DNA from: Symbiodinium natans
Taxonomy: Eukaryota > Sar > Dinophyceae > Suessiales > Symbiodiniaceae
Reading direction: 5' to 3'
Length of the DNA: 64,000 nucleotides
Assembly (NCBI GenBank): GCA_905221605.1
Contig: CAJNDS010002479.1
Span: forward strand, 120,001 to 184,000
The notes under the pieces were generated by a model. It saw only the letters and a list, made by a program, of their open reading frames with translations, made no database searches and was not told the origin of the DNA. Shown here one piece after another: positions 55,201 to 64,000 of this stretch (position 1 is its first letter; every line of letters starts with the position of its first letter). A program made the position numbers and the translations under genes.

Positions 55201-56100
55201 GGGACAGCAGATTAAGCAGACTAGGGCCGGCGCGAAACGATTCAGATCTTCCAGCTAGTATTTCTTTATACCCTCATATACGGATTGGGGTGCCATCACG
55301 CGCAATAGGGCTGATGCTTATTGCTTTCGCTTCCTACGAAGAATTATCAACGTCAAAGCCTCATGTTACTCCAGACGTTTGGTATAGGGCTGGGTACCCG
55401 CAACACCCATTGGATGGCTTCTAGAAGCTCTCTACAGTGTTCCACGCCATTACCCAGGATCCCCTCCACCCGGTTTAGGGTTTAGGGTTTAGGGTGTAGG
55501 GTGTAGTGTTTAGGGTTTAGTGTTTAGGGTTTAGGGTTTAGCTTGACTTCCAGTACGGATCGGGCTATGGGACGACGTAAAAATATGAAGATGCCCTACT
55601 GGGTTGAAGTTACTTGTAGACGCTTCTTCAGACAAGCTTGGGACCCCAACCCTGGACGCAGAGGGCCCTGACCAAGTTTATGTCATCATAAATAAAACTC
55701 AGTACTGACGAGGAGACCCTAAACCCTAAACCCTAAACCCTAAACCCTAAACCCTAAACCCTAAACCCTAAACCCCAAAGCCCTAAGCCCGAAACCCTAA
55801 ACCCTAACAGAGTACTGACAAGGAGACCCTCAGAGCAGACGCCCATCCGCGCACACAACCAGCGCGCACATCTCTGTCCAAACCCCAAACCTCAAACCCT
55901 TCGGAAGAATTACTGACAGTATAACCCTAAACCCTAAACCCTAAACCCTAAACCCTAAACCCTAAACCCTAAACCCTAAACCCTAAACCCTAAACCCTAA
56001 ACCCTAAACCCTAAACCCTAAACCCTAAAACCCTAAAACCCTAAACCCTAAACCCTAAACCCTAAACCCTAAACCCTAAACCCTAAACCCTAAACCCTAA
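52226..56100. other. Repeat-rich region with a few unassigned candidate exons
   Basis: Arrays in both orientations lie near 52660-52720, 53130-53200, 53270-53335, 53940-53995, 54110-54165, 54305-54405, 55715-55780 and 55925-56105. GC-rich islands flanked by a TTTAGGG/CCCTAAA pair, as host exons are, occur at about 52755-52812 (LGSQAQLLPPLLSEESR), 53345-53395 and 54185-54300. None matches a family I know. A poly-C tract lies at 53667-53680. No other gene is visible. Confidence 0.4.
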
Positions 56101-56106
56101 ACCTTA

Positions 56107-56204
56107 ATACAGGGGTCGGAATAATTACTAGCAGTATTCCCTTATGGCCCCTTTCTTGAATATCCTACAATTTCTCCCCATAACAGTCTTCTAATTCTTC
56201 AGGC
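56107..56204 (+). mobile_element. Family D inverted-repeat element
   Basis: ACAGGGGTCGGAATAATTAC, then AGTATTCCCTTATGGCCCCT, then CTTCTAATTCTTCAGGCCCA. The outer parts are imperfect inverted copies (TCGGAATAATTA against TAATTCTTCAGG). It follows a long CCCTAAA array directly. Confidence 0.75.
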
Positions 56205-56215
56205 CCATATAGTAA

Positions 56216-56318
56216 ACTGGCGCAGGTTGGAGGCGAGATCTCGCCGGGGCTGCCGCTGCCCCTGGCGCGGCAGCTGTTGGAAGCCAGAAACCTCCCACAA
56301 AAAGACCTAGTGGCTCTT
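56216..56318 (+). CDS. Candidate exon of an unassigned gene
   Basis: A GC-rich island between a family D element and a TTTAGGG array is open as GGEISPGLPLPLARQLLEA and continues NLPQKDLVALS. Its setting (AT-rich or CCCTAAA side upstream, TTTAGGG side downstream) is the setting of true exons elsewhere in the window. No family is recognised and the edges are unsure. Confidence 0.35.
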
Positions 56319-57129
56319 AGTAGGGTTTAGGGTTTAGGGTTTAGGGTTTAGGGTTTAGGGTTTAGGGTTTAGGGTTTAGGGTTTAGGGTTTTAGGTTTCA
56401 GGGTTTGTTATTGCTGGTTTCTCATACGGAAATGGGGCATGCGGTGCCTTATATAACCACTCAAAGGGGGTATGCAGGGGGATATATATGGTGCCTACTT
56501 GCTAAGTCCTGATTCCTAACACCAAGAACCAGTAAGTAGAGCGAGCCAAGGGGGGTTCAGGGGTTTTAGGGGTTCGGGGGGGTTGAAAGTTAGGGGCTTT
56601 GGGGGTTTAACGGTTTAACGTTTGGTTGTTTAATGGCTACTGCCAGTGCCGCCGACCCCCAAAAGGGCCAGTGACGTGGGCAGCATTGTTACTTATGAAC
56701 TATAAGTACCATTTAACTCCCTTAGTTCCTAAACTCCCTAAGCCCCCAGACCCCCTAAGTCCCCTTTAGCCTTAACTTCCACGACACTGAACCATGAAGG
56801 CCTGGGCCTAGGCTCTGAGCAATCCCTAAACCCTACCTGGGGACAGCCCACACGCTAAAGGTTTGGGGTTGTAGGGTTTAGGGTTATAGGGCTTAGGGTT
56901 ACAGGGTTTGGGGTTATAGGGTTTCGGGTTATAGGGTTTAAGGGTTTAAGGTTTAGGCGTACCCGAAACCCTAAATCACCCTAAAACGCCCCCAAACCCT
57001 AAACCCTAACCCAAGGGTTCTTAAGCAAATGGGAAAGTAAGTTTCGGGGTTTAAGGAGACCTTGCTCTGAAGTCCAGTGCCACTTCGGCTGGGGCTCTGA
57101 GCTTAGCTTCGGAGGGCCTGCACTGGGGC

Positions 57130-58545
57130 TCTTTAAAGTCAGCTGAAAGAGCTGTGCGGCCATGGGGTCAGCAGCCATGGGTCCATGGGCCATGGGGGTC
57201 GAGGGGTATGGGGATGGGTGGGCGGGAAGAGCGGCTATGCGACCCTAGGGCCGGGGCGGGGTGGGTGGGCGGGAAGGGCACCATGCGCCAAGGGGCCATG
57301 GTCCAAAGGGGCCATAGGGACGGGCGGGGGCCAGGAGCGGAAGAGCGAGGGGGACAGCAGCCATGGGTCCAGAGCACCCACGGAAGTCCAGGGGGCACGG
57401 GGTCAGGAAATGGGGTCGGGCCATAGATGGGTGGGCCGGCCCTTTAAGGCAGCTCTTTTGAAAGAGCTATGCAACCAGGGGACCAGGAGCCATGGGTGCA
57501 TAGGGGCTGGGGCTATGGGGGTCAAGGGGATGGGGCCAGGAGCCATGGGCAGAGCAGAGGAGCCATGGCGTCCAGCAGCCACGGGGCCATGGGAGTCGAG
57601 GGGCATGGGAACCCAGGAGCCATGGGCGGGGTGGGCGGGCGGGAAGAGCGGAGGGGCGGAGCGGGCTGACTGAAAGAGCAATGCGAGCATTGGGGTGGTC
57701 CATGGGGGCCTTGGGGTGGAGGGGCATGGGGCGAGGGGATGGGGCCAGGAGTCTGGGCGGGCGGGTGGCGGGGCAGCAGTCTTCAGTGGCGGGCATGCGC
57801 TGGCCTTTTGAAGTCAGCTGAAAGAGCTATGCGGTCATGCAGTCCAGCAGCCATGGGTTAATGGGGGCTGAGCCACAGGCGGCGGGAGCCTGGGCGGAGC
57901 GGAAGAGGGCAGCACCTGTCAGCCGAAAGACCGGCAGCCATGGGTCCATGGAGGTCGAGGCGCATGGGGTTGGCTGGCGGGAGGGTGGGCAAAGGATGCC
58001 CTTTGCTATGCGACCATGGGGCGGTCAGGGGATGGGGCCAGCAGAGTAGGCACCATGGCCATGGGTCGGGGGCATGGGATGGGGTCACAAGCGGGCGTTC
58101 AAGGCCGGTAAAGAGCCACCAAGAGGCCAGGGCCATGGGGGTCGAGGGGCATGGGGCCAGGAAATAAGGCCACTTTCAGCTGACGTGAAAGGGCCCCCAG
58201 TCCATGACTCTTCCGCTCTTCCGCTCCACCCGTCCTGGGCCAGGAGCCATGGGTCCATGGGGGCCATGGGGCTCGAGGAGCATGGGGCCAGGAGCCATGG
58301 TTGCGCAGAGAGGGCGGTCCATGGGGGCCATGGGGGGACGGGCGGGAAGACGGAGGGGGGGAGCGGGCGCAGGGACCCTTTAAAGTCAGCTGAAAGAGCT
58401 ATGCGACCATGGGGCCAGGAGCCATGGGTCCATAGGGGCCATGGGGGTCGAGGGGCATGGGGTCAGGGTGGTGCGTTATGGCTCAAGGGGGCCATGGGGG
58501 GTTGAGGGGCATGGGGCCAGGCGATGGGTCTTCACTGCCGCCCCC
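57130..58545 (+). repeat. GC-rich compound minisatellite (CCATGGGG-based)
   Basis: Dense repeats of GCCATGGGG, GGGTCGAGGGGCATGGGG and GGGCCAGGAGCCATGGG run for 1.4 kb. A longer landmark, TCAGCTGAAAGAGCTATGCG, recurs (about 57138, 57460, 57672, 57814, 58387), giving a higher-order period of roughly 150-570 bp. Long open frames exist on both strands, as expected for GC-rich repeats lacking stops. No protein family is seen. Confidence 0.85.
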
Positions 58546-58562
58546 GCTCCGGCTGGGGTCGG

Positions 58563-58601
58563 CGGATATGTATATGTATATATATATATATGTAATAAGT
58601 A

Positions 58602-58635
<34 letters not shown>

Positions 58636-58645
58636 TATACACATA
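58563..58645. repeat. TA-rich microsatellite
   Basis: TATATA repeats with TGTATATG edges directly follow the GC-rich minisatellite. Similar TA runs occur near 26435-26470, 28985-29025 and 47085-47112. Confidence 0.9.
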
Positions 58646-59214
58646 TGTATATGTCTGCTCAGGGCTGTCGGGCTTTCCGACGGTAAAGTGGTTTTTCTTA
58701 AGGCTGCGAGAGCGGCTGGCAGGGTTTTCGTTGAGCATGAATCATGGCCTTGGAGGCCTAGTTCTTGAGGGGAAGGGCAGTTCTCGGCCTTTTGGGGGTT
58801 TATGGTTTAGGGTTTGGGTTTAGGGTTTAGAGTTTAGGGTGCGGGATTTGGGGTTCAGGGTTTAGGGCACCCTCGTTCCATGAACTTGTCGGAGGCGGGG
58901 GGGACTCTCGTTAGGGTTTAGTTTGGCTCTTCGTTGGTTTCGCCTCATGTGGGAGTTTACGAAAATAAGGGACCCCTAGTATGCCCCCAAGAATAGTATT
59001 CCCTTATCATACAGGACCCCAATAAGGTACCTCTACTTTCGGAAATCCTAAGCCCTAAGCCCTGAACCCTAAACCCCAAACCCTACTTGTGAACGGTGCC
59101 ATGAAGTGCATGCTACTGCGGGCCCCCTTGGATCAAACAGTTGCGTTGCGGGCATGGCCACCGCAAAGCAGGCACGTCGGCCGCAAACAGTTGCAGCCGC
59201 AGAGACTAAAAGCT

Positions 59215-59905
59215 AAACCCTAAACCCTAAACCCTAAACCCTAAACCCCAAACCCTAAACATAGACCCAAACACCGAAGCCCTAAGCTCCGAACGCTACT
59301 ACCCAATACCCAAACCCCAAAACCCCAAACCCCAAAAGTACCCTAAACCTTAAACCCTAAACCTTAACCCCTAAACCCAAAGCCCCAAAGCCCCAAACCC
59401 CAAACCCCAGAACCCAAAGCCCAAAACCCATGAACCCAAGAACCCAACACCCCAAAGCCTAATCCCAAAAACCCCAAAACCCCAAAACCCAAGCCCCTAA
59501 ACCCCTGCGACCCTAAACCCTTAACCATAAACCCTAAACCTCAAACCCTAAGCCCTAAACCCAAGACCCCTAAACCCTTGCAACCCTAAAACCCTAAACC
59601 CAAAACCCCCCAAACCCAAGAAAACCTTACACCCCCCAAACCTCCAAAACCCCAAACTCCCAAAAAACAACCCAAAACCCCAAACCCAAAATCCCCCCAA
59701 CCCCAAACCCCTACACGCCTGCGACCCTAAACCCCTAGCCCTGAACCCTAAACCCTAAACCCTAAACCCTAAACCCTAAACCCTAAACCCTAAACCCTAA
59801 ACCCTAAACCTTAAACCCTAAACTCTAAACCCTAAACGCTAAACCCTAAACCCTAGACCCTAAACCCTAAACCCTAAACCCTAAACCCTAACCCCCCTCC
59901 AAAAA
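59215..59905 (-). repeat. Degenerate and homogeneous CCCTAAA/CCCCAAA field
   Basis: Mixed CCCCAAA, CCCAAAA and CCCTAAA variants from 59215 to 59735 lead into a cleaner CCCTAAA array at about 59745-59890. No coding sequence is seen, except that GC-rich sequence at 59940-60000 just downstream includes ATGGCGAGCCAGGCGCTTCT (MASQALLKLEAHE), a possible first exon. Confidence 0.7.
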
Positions 59906-60169
59906 CCCCAGCCACCCCGAAAACAGTCCTCCCAGGTGAGCGCCAGGTGAGCGGCCATGGCGAGCCAGGCGCTTCTCAAGCTCGAGGCACACGAGGGTTG
60001 CGAGGGCTCAGGGTTGAGGGTTTTGGCGTTTAGGGTTTAGGGTTCAGGGTTTTTAGGGTTTAGGGTTTAGGGTTGAGGGTTTAGGGGTTGAGGGTTTATT
60101 GTTTTTTTTGCAATCGGTCATGCGAACTGCCACGAAGCGAGACGCTTGGCGACTAAACGGTTTAGGGCT

Positions 60170-61025
60170 TAGGGTTGGAGAGGGGAAGTGGGGTGTGCGA
60201 GTTCGAGCATCGGCCCAGGAAGTGCGCAATGCTTAAACACATTGAAAAGCCCACTACATTTTTGAATAATCTCGCTTTTTGCCCCAATTTGTTGGCCCCC
60301 CTCAGAACCTCCTGTAGCAAAGCCTTGTGCAAAGCTTCGCATGTGGATTGGTTCGACTTTGGATCAACTTGTGCGCAGAGCGATTGTTTGCCAAATGTCT
60401 GCAGGGTTTGTTGAAAATCCAAGGAAAAGCTGTTCTTGGGAAACTGTTCCTGCCGTGTCTTGTCTAGAGCCCAAAGGAGTTCTCAAAAATGTGGGAACTT
60501 GCGTGTGTGCAGTGAGACTTGAGGTTTAGATTTGCTGCGACTTGAGTGAACCAGCTTGGCTCCAAAGTGTGTCAGCTCGTGTGCGCTTGCGCGTGGAGAG
60601 CGACTTGGTGCGACTTTGGATCAGCTTGTGTGCAATGCGACTTGGTGCGACTTTGAAGATTTGCAATGATTTTGCTCAAATGGTGTGCAGCCCGATCCGT
60701 TTGGCTGATCCTTGTCCACTTCTCGCCCATGGCCTGTTTTTTGCCTGGCGGGCTCAGCAGGAAGAAGCTTTCAAGGCCACGATCCTGAGTTCAAAATGGG
60801 CGGGTTTCGCCTGGCGAAGACCACTTTCAGACACCCAAAATGTCACAGCGCCATCAACAGGCAAGTTGCTGTGTGCTTACAAACTGCCAGTTTTTGAGTT
60901 GTATCCTTTGCTGCAGGTTTGTAAGGCTCGGAAAGCCCTGGTATTTAACAAAAAGCCTTCGATGCTTGGATCTGCCCGCTCTGGGACTGTGCCAAAAAAG
61001 AAACCTAAGCCTGAAACCGCCTGAG
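60170..61025 (+). other. Unique non-telomeric segment with open frames of unknown nature
   Basis: This is one of the longer stretches with no telomere-like repeats. It holds open frames of 79, 62 and 160 codons on the + strand. Local repeats of GCGACTTGGTGCGACTTTG and GGATCA(A/G)CTTGTG suggest repeat-derived sequence rather than a gene. The 160-codon frame at 60542-61024 has no domain I know. Confidence 0.35.
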
Positions 61026-61377
61026 AGTCACCCTGAAGGCTAAGCCCTAAACCCCAGACCCCAGACCCGACAAACTAAAACCCAAAAACTCTGAAACCCT
61101 AAAGCCTGAAACCCCGGACCCTAAGAACTAAAACCCCAAAACGCCCAGCCCTAAAAGCCTGCACCAAAAAAACCTAAAGCGCTGAAACCCCAAAGCCCTA
61201 AAGCCTATAACCTAAAGCCCGAAGACCCGAAAAACGCGAAAAGCTGCACCCCAAACCCTAAAACCCTAAAGTTCAGAAACTAGACCCTGCCCTAGACCCT
61301 AAACCCTCTCTAACCTATGTATCTTTAACGGCTAGTGGCTTCACGGTCGCGCATTATGTTTTCGTGGTCAAGCACCA

Positions 61378-61695
61378 ACATTTGGCGGACACGCGCCAGC
61401 AATTCGCGGACGAGCGCCAACAATTCGCGGACAAGCGCCAACAATTCGCGGACGAGCGCCAACAGTTCCTAGACAAGCACCAGCAGGTCGTGGACAAGCG
61501 CCAACAAATGGCACCAGCAATTCACGGACAAGCGCCAACAATCAAGCACAACAATTCGCGGACAAGAGCCAGCATTTCGTGGACAAGCACAAACAGTTCG
61601 AGAAGTAAAAAATGTTCATGATGTTATGGGATCCAATGGGTGGGTGGGTCGACATACGACACCGGAGTCAGGAACTTTACTAGTGAATGCCTGTG
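61378..61695 (+). repeat. 24-bp tandem repeat followed by the retroelement-type tail
   Basis: About eight copies of a 24-bp unit, GCGCCAACAATTCGCGGACA plus four bases, occupy 61378-61590. The period of eight codons yields a QQFADKRQ-type repeat peptide. From 61610 to 61695 the sequence matches the tail at 51927-52025: AATGTT, TGGGTGGGTGGGT and ACTAGTGAATGCCTGTGCTT, ending GCTGAACCCTAAA. Confidence 0.8.
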
Positions 61696-61774
61696 CTTGA
61701 AATGCTGAACCCTAAAACCTTACTCTTACACCCTAAACCCGCAACCCGAGATCCTAGACTCCCTAGACTCCCTA

Positions 61775-62040
61775 GACCCTAACCCTAAACCCTAAACCCT
61801 AAACCCTAAACCCTAAACCCTAAACCCTAAACCCTAAACCCTAAACCCTAAACCCTAAACCCTAAACCCTAAACCCTAAACCCTAAACCCTAAACCCTAA
61901 ACCCTAAACCCTAAACCCTAACCCTACACCCTAAACCCTAAACCCTAAACCCTAAACCCTAAACCCTAAACCCTAAACCCTAAACCCTAAACCCTAAACC
62001 CTAAACCCTAAACCCTAAACCCTAAACCCTAAACCCTAGA
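61775..62040 (-). repeat. Long CCCTAAA array
   Basis: About 37 heptamers with one CCCTA-CACCCTAAA interruption near 61921. It follows the retroelement-type tail within about 80 bp, repeating the arrangement at 52020. Confidence 0.95.
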
Positions 62041-62084
62041 CTTCGAACCCTAAACCCTAAACCCTAAAAGCCCTGAAAGCTCCT

Positions 62085-62175
62085 ATTGCCATCGGAGGAG
62101 GCGCGGGAGTCGCTGACGTTCTCCAGCTGCGGGCCGCAGGCTCCTGCCGTGTCGTCAGCCACGGAGATTTTCTGA
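62085..62175 (+). CDS. Candidate exon of an unassigned gene
   Basis: A GC-rich island between a CCCTAAA array and a TTTAGGG-type stretch is open in a frame reading PSEEARESLTFSSCGPQAPA. No domain is recognised and splice edges are not certain. Confidence 0.3.
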
Positions 62176-62953
62176 GGGTTTAGGTTTAGGGATTAGGGTT
62201 TCGGGTTAACCCAAAACCCTAAACCCTAAACCCTAAACCCTAAACCCTAAACCCTAAACCCTAAACCCTAAACCCTAAACCCTAAACCGGGTTAGGGCTT
62301 AGGGTTTAGGGTTTTGGGGAACCCTTGAACCACAAACCCTAACACCCCTAAACCCCAAAGCCCTGGAACTCTAAACCTTCAAGGGGGTAGGGTGGCTGTA
62401 GGGTTTCATGGACGTTCTTAGGGCAAGAGCTATGAGCCCTCTAGATTTCAGAAGGAGCCGGAAGTTTAGAGTTTTAGGGGTGTTTGGGGCTAGGGCTTGG
62501 GGTTTCAGGTTAGGAACCCTAAACCCTAAACCCTAAACCCTAAACCCTAAACCCTAAGCCCTAAGCCCTAAGCCCTACACCCTAAACCCTAAACCCTAAG
62601 CCCCTAACCCCTAAGCCCCAACCCTTGAGGGTTTTGGGGTTTGGGGCCTCTGTCTGGTGGCAGGCCGATGGCGTGAAGAGATCGAACCCTAGCTGGACGT
62701 TGCCGAAGGCCTTCGCACTGGACTTGCCTCGTTAGGGTTGGTTAGGGTCTAACCCTAAACCCTAAACCCTAAACCCTAAACCCTAAAACCTAAACCCTAA
62801 ACCCTAAACCCTAAACCCTAAACCCTAACCCCTAAACCCTAAACCCTAAACCCTAAACCCTAAACCCTAAACCCTAAACCCTAAACCCTAAACCATCGTT
62901 TGAGGTTTTGAAAGGAAGCCCGAGGCCCTCAAAAACCCCATGCCTTGTCACCC

Positions 62954-63032
62954 TACTTGAAGGTTCACGGATTGTCACCTTAGTGAAGAGACCTCTAATC
63001 CTACGTCTACGTACCCATGAACCTTCAAGTAA
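62954..63032 (+). mobile_element. Family A inverted-repeat element, short copy
   Basis: TACTTGAAGGTTCACGGATT and GTACCCATGAACCTTCAAGT form good terminal inverted repeats around a shortened core of about 40 bp. It is one of the cleanest pairs of ends in the window. Confidence 0.8.
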
Positions 63033-63157
63033 ACCCTAAACCCCAAACCCTAAACCCAAACCCAAAACCCCAAACCCAAAACCCCAGACCCTAAACCCCA
63101 TAGCCTAAATCCCAAACAATAATTCCCCCCGACATTTCACGAAGCCGCTCTCTCTAG

Positions 63158-63225
63158 GCGAGCCGCGACGATGTCAAGAAGGTCTTCGTGTCCAAGAAGA
63201 TGCCTCAGGAGCACGCGATTTTAAG
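63158..63225 (+). CDS. Candidate exon of an unassigned gene
   Basis: Between a CTCTCTAG acceptor and a GT donor (TTAAG/GTTTG) lies a 68-nt open exon reading ASRDDVKKVFVSKKMPQEHA. It looks like true coding sequence, but the family is not recognised. A further GC-rich island at about 63888-63950 can read LLGRGSPGHVYDPKRSV, which resembles a kinase glycine loop but does not join in phase with this exon. Confidence 0.45.
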
Positions 63226-63426
63226 GTTTGTTTTGTGTTTTTAGCTATTTTTCTATCGGAGGTTTTTGGGAGGAGATTTCTTCAAGGCTTTGGTAGGGCT
63301 ATTGGGGCTTTTAGGGCCTTCAGAGTCTTAGAAAGCTACTAAGTGTGTTGGGAGGAAAGTTTAGGGTGAGCCCTTCAACATGTTGAGCCATCTCCATGTG
63401 ATTCAACCCCCCAACTTCAAGTAATA

Positions 63427-63531
63427 TAGGTGCCTGAAGAATTAGAGTCGGGTTGTGGGGGTTACTATGGTCTAATTTTGAAGGGACCATAAGGGAACAC
63501 CGTTAGTAATTCTTCCAACCTCTATATTACA
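63427..63531 (-). mobile_element. Family D element in inverted orientation
   Basis: It reads ATAGGTGCCTGAAGAATTAG at the left and TTAGTAATTCTTCCAACCTC at the right, the reverse complement of the layout at 56107-56204 (including ACCATAAGGGAACACCG for CCCTTATGGCCCC). Terminal repeats GAAGAATTA and TAATTCTTC are visible. Confidence 0.75.
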
Positions 63532-63649
63532 CCCTCAAGCCTGACAGGCTGAGCCTCCTTTAGTCTCAAAGCAAAGAAGGAGTCTGAGCCGTAAGCCCTA
63601 AACCCTAAACCTTAAACCCTCAACCCTATAGACCCAAACCCTGGGACCT

Positions 63650-63850
63650 TAAGCCCTAAGCCCTAAGCCCTAAGCCCTAAGCCCTAAGCCCTAAGCCCTA
63701 AGCCCTAAGCCCTAAGCCCTAAGCCCCAAGCCCCAAGCCCCAAGCCCTAAGCCCTAAGCCCTAAGCCCTAAGCCCTAAGGCCTAAGGCCTAAGGCCTAAG
63801 GCCTAAGGCCTAAGGCCTAAGGCCTAAGGCATAAGGCCTACGGAGGCCTA
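63650..63850 (-). repeat. CCCTAAG array changing into GCCTAAG
   Basis: Eleven CCCTAAG units, three CCCCAAG units, five more CCCTAAG units, then about eight GCCTAAG units in a row. Each variant forms a solid block, showing stepwise replacement of the unit along the array. Confidence 0.95.
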
Positions 63851-64000
63851 AGGCCTCAGTCTAAATCTGTAGAGCGGCTCACTTCGTAGGACCTGCTTGG
63901 TCGGGGCTCCCCTGGGCACGTCTACGACCCCAAGCGCAGCGTGGCGGAAGATTTGGGTTTAGGGTTCAGGGCTGCAGGGTCCCCAAACCCTGAACCCTAA

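Noticed and set aside
58532-58738. Tyr/Ile-rich frames around the TA repeat
   Set aside because: They are translations of the TATATA microsatellite.
61378-61590. CRISPR-like repeat array
   Set aside because: The 24-bp units are directly adjacent with no spacers. The same holds for the 20-bp units at 51622-51915.
1-64000. Chromosome end (true telomere)
   Set aside because: Arrays occur throughout in both orientations, interrupted by genes; no terminal uninterrupted block is present at either edge.

Overview
The window looks like nuclear DNA of a dinoflagellate. Three signs support this: (i) plant-type telomere-like heptamers (TTTAGGG/CCCTAAA) occur everywhere, as interstitial arrays rather than one terminal block; (ii) host genes are cut into very short exons (about 30-140 nt) whose reading frames join only if GC-AG and GA-AG introns are allowed beside GT-AG, as known for dinoflagellates; (iii) there is an AT-rich, frameshifted fragment of a mitochondrial cytochrome b gene of alveolate type. 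Every recognisable host gene lies on the + strand, one after another, as in dinoflagellate unidirectional gene clusters. No tRNA, rRNA, spliced-leader gene or CRISPR array was seen.

Layout. 1-3.4 kb: telomere-like arrays, short inverted-repeat elements and one frameshifted gene relic. 3.45-10.1 kb: radical SAM/SPASM enzyme in about 12 exons. 11.25-12.58 kb: complete three-exon serpin, the only host gene whose introns carry no telomere-like arrays. 13.2-18.3 kb: NADPH-dependent diflavin reductase (flavodoxin, FAD and NADPH modules, C-terminal Trp). 20.4-27.5 kb: dynactin subunit 6 (p27) left-handed beta-helix protein. 28.6-47.9 kb: pentatricopeptide repeat (PPR) protein in over 20 exons, one intron holding a 3.4-kb satellite. 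48.7-49.0 kb: nuclear copy of mitochondrial cob. 49.25-52.0 kb: an unidentified exon fused in frame to a non-LTR reverse transcriptase with a tandem-repeat 3' tail. 52-64 kb: mostly telomere-like arrays, minisatellites and a few unassigned candidate exons.

The most striking structure is the organisation of the introns. Many begin with TTTAGGG-type sequence and end with CCCTAAA-type sequence, so an intron can fold on itself. The GT donor or AG acceptor is sometimes a slightly altered telomere-like unit. Arrays differ from one another (TTTAGGG, TTTTAGGG, TTTAGGGG, TTTTGGGG, TTTTTGGGG, TTTGGGG, TTGAGGG, CTTAGGG) but each is homogeneous, pointing to local amplification. Several families of small inverted-repeat elements (A to D below) sit among them.

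The genes do not form one pathway. They are unrelated housekeeping and accessory functions in tandem. Exon joins were worked out by hand from reading phase and family similarity; transcript data would be the decisive test.
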